A program made the position numbers and the translations under genes. This document shows, piece by piece, positions 44,328 through 50,923 of a DNA stretch of 50,923 nucleotides (its first letter is position 1; every line of letters starts with the position of its first letter). The DNA lies in assembly GCA_016458225.1 (NCBI GenBank), contig JAEMGR010000011.1:1-50923 (forward strand). Reading direction: 5' to 3'. The DNA is from Myxococcaceae bacterium JPH2 (GTDB lineage Bacteria; Myxococcota; Myxococcia; Myxococcales; Myxococcaceae). The notes beneath the pieces were generated by a model. The model made no database searches and was not told where the DNA came from. It was given only the letters and a program-made list of their open reading frames with translations.

Positions 44328-44975
44328 CTACTGGCGGAACGGCATGCCGAAGTGACGCATCAGCGCCAACCCCTGCTCGTCATTGCCGGCGGTGGTGACG
44401 AAGCTGATGTTGAGCCCCTTCACCTTCTCGATCTGGTCGTAGTTGATTTCCGGGAAGATGATCTGCTCGCGGACGCCGAGCGTGTAGTTGCCCTTCCCGT
44501 CGAAGGCCTTCGGGGACACACCCTTGAAGTCACGAACGCGCGGCAGCGCGACGGAGATCAGGCGGTCCATGAACTCGTACATGCGGTCGCCGCGCAGCGT
44601 GACGGCACAGCCAATGGCCTGGCCCTGGCGCAGCTTGAAGTTCGCGATCGACTTGCGCGCGCGCGTCACGACCGGCTTCTGGCCCGTGATGGCAGCAAGC
44701 TGGTCCACCGCCGACTCCAGGATCTTGTTGTTGGCGAGAGCCTCGCCCAGACCCATGTTGACGACGATCTTCTCCAGCCGAGGAACCTGATTGGGGTTGT
44801 TGAACCCCAGTTCCTTCATCAGCGCGGGGACGCCTTCCTTGCGGAAGCGGATCTTGAGCCGCGCCGGGCCGACCTTGAGGCCTTCCTCGATGTTCGCAGC
44901 GAAGCCGACCTTCTTGGCTTCTTCCTTCTTGCGACCCTTCTTTTCCTTCTTCTCGGCCTTCTTCTCTTCAGCCAT
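44328..44975 (-). CDS. rplE: 50S ribosomal protein L5 with Lys/Glu-rich N-terminal extension
   Basis: 215 residues, against about 180 in most bacteria. The core begins near residue 38 ([20 protein letters not shown]) and includes [14 protein letters not shown] and [20 protein letters not shown]. The first 35 residues are highly charged ([20 protein letters not shown]). The ATG at 44975 has AGAGGACAGGA before it, so the extension is probably translated. Binds 5S rRNA and P-site tRNA. Confidence 0.96.
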   Translation of the reverse strand: MAEEKKAEKKEKKGRKKEEAKKVGFAANIEEGLKVGPARLKIRFRKEGVPALMKELGFNNPNQVPRLEKIVVNMGLGEALANNKILESAVDQLAAITGQKPVVTRARKSIANFKLRQGQAIGCAVTLRGDRMYEFMDRLISVALPRVRDFKGVSPKAFDGKGNYTLGVREQIIFPEINYDQIEKVKGLNISFVTTAGNDEQGLALMRHFGMPFRQ

Positions 44976-45084
44976 CGTCCTGTCCTCTGCTTCGGAGCGC
45001 CGTCGTGGACCCAGCGCGTCCGATCAGTCCTTCATTGGAACCTGGAAACACCCGGCGACCCCACGTCTTCAGGTCGCCAAGCGC

Positions 45085-45127
45085 GCGCGCCCACCTGCCC
45101 CACCGGGTGGTGGGGCAAAGGGCGCGC
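45085..45127 (-). promoter_or_regulatory. Compound hairpin between rplX and rplE
   Basis: Outer stem GCGCGCCC (45085-45092)/GGGCGCGC (45120-45127) and inner stem GCCCCACC (45097-45104)/GGTGGGGC (45109-45116), separated by a small internal loop. No T-tract. It lies in a 174-nt gap. Confidence 0.6.
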
Positions 45128-45149
45128 ATACATGCCCGAACCCGGACGC

Positions 45150-45479
45150 CTAGTCAATCAGGGCGTCGCAGTTCTTGCAGAACCGCTTCTGGGACTCGCC
45201 CTCGGTGCGGATACCCACACGCGTCGGCTTGTCACACTTCGCGCACACCACCTGGACATTCGACAGCGCGATGGTGCCCGGCTTCTCGATGATGCCACCC
45301 TCGGGGCTCTGCGGCGTCTTCTTCATGTGCCGCTTCACCAGGCGCAGTCCTTCCACCGTCACGCGGCCCGCGTCCCGGTCCACCTTCAGCACCTTGCCGC
45401 GCTTGCTGGCCGGGGTCTTCTCCGTGGCTTCCGAACCGGAAATGACCTGGACCGTATCGCCAACCTTCAGCTTCTGCAT
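45150..45479 (-). CDS. rplX: 50S ribosomal protein L24
   Basis: 109 residues: MQKLKVGDTVQVISGSE with a KOW motif (KRGKVLKVDRDAGRVTVEG), VKRHMKKTPQSPEGGIIEK, and the usual C-terminal zinc-ribbon-like CAKCDKPTRVGIR ... FCKNCD. Assembly initiator of the large subunit. Confidence 0.96.
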   Translation of the reverse strand: MQKLKVGDTVQVISGSEATEKTPASKRGKVLKVDRDAGRVTVEGLRLVKRHMKKTPQSPEGGIIEKPGTIALSNVQVVCAKCDKPTRVGIRTEGESQKRFCKNCDALID

Positions 45480-45523
45480 GGCTTCCTCGTCTCTCTGGCT
45501 GCTCGCCGTAATGCCGCGTCCTC

Positions 45524-45892
45524 TTAGAGGACCTCGGGCGCCAGCGAGATGATCTTCATGAACTTCCGGGCGCGGAGCTCGCGGGCGACCGGCCCGAAGA
45601 TACGCGTGCCAATGGGCTCCATGTCCTTGTTGATGAGGACCGCGGAGTTGCCATCGAACTTGATGTAGCTGCCGTCCGGACGACCCACCTCGCGCTTGGT
45701 GCGAACGATGACGGCCTTCGCCACATCACCCTTCTTCACCTTCGAGTTGGGAAGCGCCTCGCGAATCGACACGACGATCACATCGCCAATGGACGCGTAC
45801 TTGCGCTTGGAGCCGCCGAGCACCTTGATGCAGAACACCTTCTTGGCGCCCGAGTTGTCGGCCACGTCGAGCACGCTCGTCATCTGAATCAT
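45524..45892 (-). CDS. rplN: 50S ribosomal protein L14
   Basis: 122 residues, exactly the family length: [40 protein letters not shown], and [20 protein letters not shown] at the end. First gene of the classical spc operon, 61 nt after rpsQ. Confidence 0.97.
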   Translation of the reverse strand: MIQMTSVLDVADNSGAKKVFCIKVLGGSKRKYASIGDVIVVSIREALPNSKVKKGDVAKAVIVRTKREVGRPDGSYIKFDGNSAVLINKDMEPIGTRIFGPVARELRARKFMKIISLAPEVL

Positions 45893-45953
45893 CTGAAGTC
45901 TCCTCTTGCTCGAGCCGGCCAGCGCGCCTTACGGCACGCCGGCCAGGTGTGGC

Positions 45954-46268
45954 CTAGACGTTCTTGCTCTTCTCCAACACCTCAACCACGCGCCAACGCT
46001 TGTCCTTCGAAGCGGGCTTGGTCTCGGCGATGCGCACCCGGTCACCCTCGTTGATGGTGATCTTCTTCGGGTAGTCGTGGTCCTCGACGTGCGCCTTGTA
46101 CTTCTCGCGCAGGCTCATGATCTTCCCGTACTTCGGGTGAGGCGCGCGGCGCTGGACGGTGACGACGACCGTCTTCTGCATCTTGTTGGAGGTGACGATC
46201 CCCACGCGCGTCTTGGGACGGCCACGGGAGGAGGTCTCGGGAGCGGGCGTTGCAGTTGCTTCAGCCAT
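45954..46268 (-). CDS. rpsQ: 30S ribosomal protein S17
   Basis: 104 residues from the ATG at 46268; an in-frame GTG four codons earlier is possible. Core [20 protein letters not shown] and [20 protein letters not shown]. The Ala/Thr-rich first 18 residues and the basic tail extend the E. coli form. Confidence 0.95.
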   Translation of the reverse strand: MAEATATPAPETSSRGRPKTRVGIVTSNKMQKTVVVTVQRRAPHPKYGKIMSLREKYKAHVEDHDYPKKITINEGDRVRIAETKPASKDKRWRVVEVLEKSKNV

Positions 46269-46294
46269 CTTGGGTCTCACTGTCTCTCATACAC

Positions 46295-46340
46295 CCGGCC
46301 CCTCACGGGCCGGATGGCCGCGCGCGCCCGGCAACCGGGC
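46295..46340 (-). promoter_or_regulatory. Two tandem hairpins between rpmC and rpsQ
   Basis: CCGGCCC (46295-46301)/GGGCCGG (46307-46313) and GCCCGG (46326-46331)/CCGGGC (46335-46340), both perfect. They fill most of the 93-nt gap. Confidence 0.5.
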
Positions 46341-46361
46341 ACACACGGATGCACTTCCTGA

Positions 46362-46568
46362 CTACCCCGCCTTCGCGGCCCGGGCCTTCTCGCCCAGGAC
46401 GGTGAGGATGCGGGCCAGGTCGCGGCGGTGCGCCGTACGTCCAGCCGGGCTGTCCAGCGAGCCGGTCCGACGCTTGAGCTGGTCCTGGAACAGCGTCTCA
46501 CGCAGTTCTGCCGCGCGCCGCTTCAGGTCCTCCGCCGACAACTCCTTCAATTCCTTCGCAGTCGCCAT
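46362..46568 (-). CDS. rpmC: 50S ribosomal protein L29
   Basis: 68 residues from the ATG at 46568 (MATAKELKELSAEDLKRRAA), supported by GAGGAGA 8 nt upstream; an 18-codon extension is rejected. Coiled two-helix protein at the exit tunnel, RTAHRRDLARILTVLGEKAR near the end. Confidence 0.96.
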   Translation of the reverse strand: MATAKELKELSAEDLKRRAAELRETLFQDQLKRRTGSLDSPAGRTAHRRDLARILTVLGEKARAAKAG

Positions 46569-46634
46569 CTTCTGGTCTCCTCGGCGCGATCGAGCGCCCT
46601 CTCCTTGCGGAGCGGCGCTCACCGCGGTGCGTGA

Positions 46635-47054
46635 CTACAGGCCCATCTCGCTGCGGCGGACGATCTTGGTCAGCACCGGCAGCTTCGCCTGCGCCAGCTT
46701 CAAGGCCCCAGTCGCGACCTCCGGCGTCATGCCCTCCATCTCGTAGAGCACGCGACCCGGCTTCACCACGGCAACGTAGTACTCCACGCCACCCTTACCG
46801 GTACCCATTCGGGTCTCGGCCGGCTTCTTGGTGATGGGCTTGTCCGGGAAGATCCGGATCCAGATCTTGCCACCACGCTTCACATGGCGCGTCATGGCGA
46901 TACGGGCCGCCTCGATCTGCCGCGAGGTGATCCACCCCGGCTGCAGAGTCACAAGGCCGAACTCACCGTAGGTGAGGTCGCTGCCGCGGTGAGCCGCGCC
47001 GAACATGCGGCCCTTCTGCATCTTGCGGTATTTGGTACGAGCAGGCTGAAGCAT
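46635..47054 (-). CDS. rplP: 50S ribosomal protein L16
   Basis: 139 residues: [20 protein letters not shown] at the start, [20 protein letters not shown], and [20 protein letters not shown]. Needed for A-site tRNA binding. The 63-nt gap before it has a perfect inverted repeat (GCGGGC 47076-47081/GCCCGC 47097-47102). Confidence 0.97.
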   Translation of the reverse strand: MLQPARTKYRKMQKGRMFGAAHRGSDLTYGEFGLVTLQPGWITSRQIEAARIAMTRHVKRGGKIWIRIFPDKPITKKPAETRMGTGKGGVEYYVAVVKPGRVLYEMEGMTPEVATGALKLAQAKLPVLTKIVRRSEMGL

Positions 47055-47117
47055 CGTCGCTGTCCTTCGTGCCTCGCGGGCGGAGCAGGCCTTGCGGCCC
47101 GCTCCTCGGAGGGCGTC

Positions 47118-47780
<663 letters not shown>

Positions 47781-47822
47781 CGTGAATCTCCTTGAAGCGT
47801 CCGGGCGCGGCCCGAAAGGTTC

Positions 47823-48167
47823 CTACTTCTTGGCCTCGGCCAGCACCACATGGACGTGGGCGGACTTCTTCTTGATGGGCGTGGCGCGACCCATGGCGCG
47901 CGGCATGAACCGGCGCTGGGTGGGGCCCTGGTCCACGGAGATGGTCTTGACGTAGAGGGTGTCCACGTCCACCTGCCCCTTGGACTTGTCCGTGGCGTTC
48001 GCCACCGCGCTCTTGATGAGCTTCTCCACCGGGCGCGCCGCGGCGCGCTTGGTGAACTTCAGGATGCTCAGGGCAGCCTCAACAGGCTTGCCCCGGATGA
48101 GCTCCGCGACAGTGGAAATCTTGCGGGGGCTCATGCGCACGTTGCGCAGATGTGCAGTCGACTCCAT
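47823..48167 (-). CDS. rplV: 50S ribosomal protein L22
   Basis: 114 residues from the ATG at 48167, which has GAGGAG 6 nt upstream; an ATG two codons earlier touches that site and is less likely. HLRNVRMSPRKISTVAELIR, then the exit-tunnel hairpin loop VDQGPTQRRFMPRAMGRATP. Confidence 0.96.
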   Translation of the reverse strand: MESTAHLRNVRMSPRKISTVAELIRGKPVEAALSILKFTKRAAARPVEKLIKSAVANATDKSKGQVDVDTLYVKTISVDQGPTQRRFMPRAMGRATPIKKKSAHVHVVLAEAKK

Positions 48168-48201
48168 GGTCATCTCCTCAGGCTCTCAGGCTGGTAGCGG
48201 G

Positions 48202-48489
48202 TTACTTGCCCGGGGCCTTGGCGACCTTCTTCTCGGCCGAGTGGCCGCCGAAGGTGCGCGTAGGGGCGAACTCGCCAAGCTTGTGGCCCACCATGTTCTC
48301 CGTCACGAACACCGGGATGAACTTCTTCCCGTTGTGCACGGCGAACGTGTGGCCCACGAACTCGGGGAGGATCGTGGAGCGCCGAGACCAGGTCTTCACG
48401 ACCGACTTCTTGTTCGTCTTGATCATGTCCTCAATCTTCTTGAGGAGGTGATCGTCGACGAAGGGACCCTTCTTAATCGAACGAGCCAT
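48202..48489 (-). CDS. rpsS: 30S ribosomal protein S19
   Basis: 95 residues: [40 protein letters not shown], and [20 protein letters not shown]. Forms the head of the small subunit with S13. Confidence 0.97.
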   Translation of the reverse strand: MARSIKKGPFVDDHLLKKIEDMIKTNKKSVVKTWSRRSTILPEFVGHTFAVHNGKKFIPVFVTENMVGHKLGEFAPTRTFGGHSAEKKVAKAPGK

Positions 48490-48503
48490 GTTTCAAAGTC
48501 CTC

Positions 48504-49349
48504 TTACTGGCTGCGCGCGCCCTGGCGGCGGCTGCTCACGATGAACTTGTCGGTGCGCTTGTTGGTGCGCGTGGTGAGGCCCTTCGTCTTCTTGCCCCAC
48601 GGAGACACCGGGTGCGGATTACCCTGGCCCGACTTACCCTCACCACCACCGTGCGGGTGGTCGACCGGGTTCATCGCCAGACCGCGGACGGTGGGCCGGA
48701 TACCCAGCCACCGGCTCTTACCCGCCTTGCCGATGCGGATGATCTCGTGCTCGATGTTGCCGACCTGGCCCACCGTAGCGCGGCACTCGATGAGCACCTT
48801 GCGCACGGCGCCCGAGGGCATACGCACCTGAGCGTAACGGTCTTCCTTGGCCATCAGCTGACCGGAGGTGCCGGCCGAGCGGATGATCTGGGCGCCGCGC
48901 CCCGGCTTCAGCTCCACGTTGTGCACGACCGTGCCCACGGGGATGTTCTGGAGCGGGAGGCTGTTGCCCGGCCGGATGTCGGCGTTCGCGCCGGCGAACA
49001 CGGTGTCGCCCACGCTCAGGCCCACCGGGGCCAGAATGTAGCGCTTCTCACCGTCCGCGTAGTGCAGCAGCGCGATGTTGGCGGTGCGGTTCGGGTCGTA
49101 CTCGATGGCAACGACCTTGGCCGGCACGCCGTCCTTGTCACGACGCTTGAAGTCGATGACGCGGAAGCGGCGCTTGTGTCCACCGCCCTGGTGGCGGCGG
49201 GTGATGTGCCCGTGAACGTTGCGGCCACCCGAGCGCTTCAGCGGCTCGGTCAGGCTCTTCTCGGGCGTGTCCTTGGTGATGTCCGCGAAATCGGACACCG
49301 TCATCAGACGGCGGGCGGCGCTGGTCGGCTTGTACTTCTTGATGCCCAT
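48504..49349 (-). CDS. rplB: 50S ribosomal protein L2
   Basis: 281 residues. [20 protein letters not shown] at the start, [20 protein letters not shown], and [20 protein letters not shown] with the conserved His near the peptidyl-transferase centre. 14 nt before rpsS. Confidence 0.98.
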   Translation of the reverse strand: MGIKKYKPTSAARRLMTVSDFADITKDTPEKSLTEPLKRSGGRNVHGHITRRHQGGGHKRRFRVIDFKRRDKDGVPAKVVAIEYDPNRTANIALLHYADGEKRYILAPVGLSVGDTVFAGANADIRPGNSLPLQNIPVGTVVHNVELKPGRGAQIIRSAGTSGQLMAKEDRYAQVRMPSGAVRKVLIECRATVGQVGNIEHEIIRIGKAGKSRWLGIRPTVRGLAMNPVDHPHGGGEGKSGQGNPHPVSPWGKKTKGLTTRTNKRTDKFIVSSRRQGARSQ

Positions 49350-49389
49350 GGTGTGTTCCTCGTCTCAGGCAGATCCGTCGCCAATGGCG

Positions 49390-49683
49390 TCAGACCGCCC
49401 CTCCCTCGAAGAGCTCGATCTTGTCCCCCTCCTTGAGGGTGACGACCGCCTTCTTGAAGTTGGGGCGCTGGCCGATGCTCTTGCCGACCCGCTTCGTCTT
49501 GCCGCGCACGATGTTGGTGCGCACGCCCTCGACCGTGACCTTGAACAGCGAGGTCACAGCCCGGGCCACGTCGTGCTTCGTGGCCTTGCGGTCCACGATG
49601 AACGAGTACTGCCGAAACTTCTCGCGGGCCTTGTCCAGCTTCTCGGTGATGAGCGGGCCCCGGATGACGTCGTTGATATTCAT
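49390..49683 (-). CDS. rplW: 50S ribosomal protein L23
   Basis: 97 residues: NINDVIRGPLITEKLDKARE, KATKHDVARAVTSLFKVTVE, and RGKTKRVGKSIGQRPNFKKA. Docking site for SRP and trigger factor at the exit tunnel. Its ATG overlaps the rplD stop (ATGA). Confidence 0.97.
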   Translation of the reverse strand: MNINDVIRGPLITEKLDKAREKFRQYSFIVDRKATKHDVARAVTSLFKVTVEGVRTNIVRGKTKRVGKSIGQRPNFKKAVVTLKEGDKIELFEGGAV

Positions 49684-50303
49684 GACAGCGCCCCCTCGAG
49701 CGCCTTCGCGGCGGCAGAGGTGAGGACGAGGTGCGAGTGGCGCAGCACGGACTCGAGGTTCAGACCCTCGGGCGGCAGCACGTCGAACTTCGCCAGGTTG
49801 CGCACGCTGCGGTGCAGGTTGGTGTTGCCCCGGTCATCGATGACCAGCGCGTTCTGGAGCTTCATGCGCTTGGTGAGCGCCTCGAAAGCCTGCTTCGACT
49901 TCGGGGCATCCAGCTTGAAGCCATCCAGGATGATGAGCTGCTTCTCCCGGGCCCGCAGGGACAGGACCGCGCGGAGCGCGCCCCGCCGAACCTTGCGCGG
50001 CGGCCGATAGAAGTAATCGCGGGCCTTGGGGGCCATCGCCTTACCGCCACCCACCCAGTGGGAAGCGCGGATGGAACCCTGACGAGCGCGGCCGGTGCCC
50101 TTCTGCTTCCAGGGCTTCTTGCCGCCGCCGCTGACCAGCGAGGTGTTCTTCACCCCGACCGTGCCCCGACGCCGGTTGATCTGCTGCATCTTCGCCACCT
50201 CGTAGAAGAGGTGGGTGTTCGGCTCGGCGCCAAAGATCTCGTCGGAGAGCTCGATCTCCGAAATCTTCTTCAAATCCAGGTCGACTACGTCAAACTTCGC
50301 CAT
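49680..50303 (-). CDS. rplD: 50S ribosomal protein L4
   Basis: 207 residues from the ATG at 50303 (MAKFDVVDLDLKKISEIELS). The extended loop KNTSLVSGGGKKPWKQKGTG and GRARQGSIRASHWVGGGKAM are typical. In E. coli L4 represses its own operon. Here it follows rpsJ directly, with no rplC between; a hairpin lies in the 52-nt gap. Confidence 0.97.
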   Translation of the reverse strand: MAKFDVVDLDLKKISEIELSDEIFGAEPNTHLFYEVAKMQQINRRRGTVGVKNTSLVSGGGKKPWKQKGTGRARQGSIRASHWVGGGKAMAPKARDYFYRPPRKVRRGALRAVLSLRAREKQLIILDGFKLDAPKSKQAFEALTKRMKLQNALVIDDRGNTNLHRSVRNLAKFDVLPPEGLNLESVLRHSHLVLTSAAAKALEGALS

Positions 50304-50320
50304 GGCACTTTCCTCGGGGG

Positions 50321-50342
50321 GTCGAAGTGAAACCACTCCGAC
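50321..50342 (-). promoter_or_regulatory. Hairpin between rpsJ and rplD
   Basis: GTCGAAGTG (50321-50329) and CACTCCGAC (50334-50342) with a 4-nt loop. The plus-strand mismatch becomes a G-U pair in the minus-strand RNA, giving a 9-bp stem just before the rplD ribosome binding site. Confidence 0.5.
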
Positions 50343-50355
50343 GCCTCCCCGCTTC

Positions 50356-50664
<309 letters not shown>

Positions 50665-50755
50665 TCGCAAAAACCTCTTTGAACAGCCTCTGTCTTGGGA
50701 GGCGGGGTACGACCGACAGCGCCTGGATGTCAGAGAGCCGTTTCTTCAGAACGGA

Positions 50756-50793
50756 GGGGCGCGGTGATTATCACCGCCCCCAGGGGTATGCAA
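50756..50793 (-). promoter_or_regulatory. Palindrome overlapping a possible promoter upstream of rpsJ
   Basis: GCGGTGATTATCACCGC (50761-50777) is a perfect palindrome around one central base, with GGGG (50756-50759) and CCCC (50778-50781) extending the stem past one bulged C. Read on the minus strand GATAAT (50772-50767) could be a -10, with TTGCAT (50793-50788) 15 nt upstream. It could be an operator/promoter or the tuf terminator, although no T-tract follows. Confidence 0.45.
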
Positions 50794-50860
50794 CTGGATT
50801 TCCACCGGCTCCCCGAAACCTCCGGGTTGGAGGCACCGGAGAACCGGATGGTGGGGGTCA

Positions 50861-50923
50861 CTACGCGATGATTTCTGCGACGACGCCGGCGCCAACAGTG
50901 CGACCGCCCTCGCGGACGGCGAA
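50861..50923 (-). CDS. tuf: Elongation factor Tu, C-terminal end
   Basis: Only the last 20 codons are inside the window: FAVREGGRTVGAGVVAEIIA and TAG at 50861. This is the conserved C-terminus of EF-Tu domain III. Its position before rpsJ is the usual str-S10 junction. Confidence 0.95.
   Translation of the reverse strand, partial: FAVREGGRTVGAGVVAEIIA

Overview
The window looks like a stretch of myxobacterial chromosome (order Myxococcales, probably Myxococcus/Corallococcus-like). The support is indirect but consistent: very high GC with strong third-position GC bias, long spurious antisense frames, a eukaryotic-type Ser/Thr kinase with a PEGA tail, an FHA-AAA-Fis regulator, many Pro/Ala-rich proteins and a good sigma-54 promoter. 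No rRNA, tRNA, CRISPR array, insertion sequence or prophage gene was seen.

Positions 1-34,312 are a mosaic of short transcription units on both strands. In order they hold: the end of an RpoH-type sigma factor; an OPT-family transporter; a Bor-like lipoprotein; a HEAT-repeat/HD-GYP gene pair; rluD-type pseudouridine synthase with a small conserved gene; a ParA/MinD ATPase coupled to a J-like/HTH protein; HNH nuclease and selA; a lytic transglycosylase; an orphan membrane histidine kinase; a zinc-ribbon protein; two orphan GspC-like genes behind a sigma-54 promoter; an ABC-F ATPase; a Ser/Thr kinase; a sirtuin; free-methionine sulfoxide reductase; psuG; an EamA transporter; an FHA regulator with a degenerate AAA+ core; a DUF2314-like protein overlapping a deoxynucleoside kinase; a PlsC-type acyltransferase; a TPR lipoprotein; and a one-TM protein. 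Convergent neighbours are packed very tightly (20 bp overlap, 3, 3, 18 and 27 nt gaps).

Positions 34,313-50,923 are the S10-spc-alpha ribosomal protein supercluster, all on the minus strand. It runs tuf(end)-rpsJ-rplD-rplW-rplB-rpsS-rplV-rpsC-rplP-rpmC-rpsQ-rplN-rplX-rplE-rpsN-rpsH-rplF-rplR-rpsE-rpmD-rplO-secY-adk-infA-rpmJ-rpsM-rpsK-rpsD-rpoA-rplQ and ends at a hairpin/T-tract terminator. Two usual members are absent: rplC (L3) between rpsJ and rplD, and map between adk and infA, where 553 nt without a recognisable gene lie instead. Many gaps in the cluster hold strong stem-loops, several of which pair fully (with G-U) only in the coding-strand RNA.

The most interesting points are: the sigma-54-driven orphan GspC pair; the HEAT/HD-GYP pair, which share an N-terminal module while the HD-GYP core lacks several metal ligands; the ParA-like/J-like-HTH pair whose J motif is APD instead of HPD; the FHA regulator that has lost GAFTGA and Walker B; the missing rplC; and a recurrent -10-like hexamer 8-12 nt before start codons that lack a Shine-Dalgarno, which suggests near-leaderless mRNAs.
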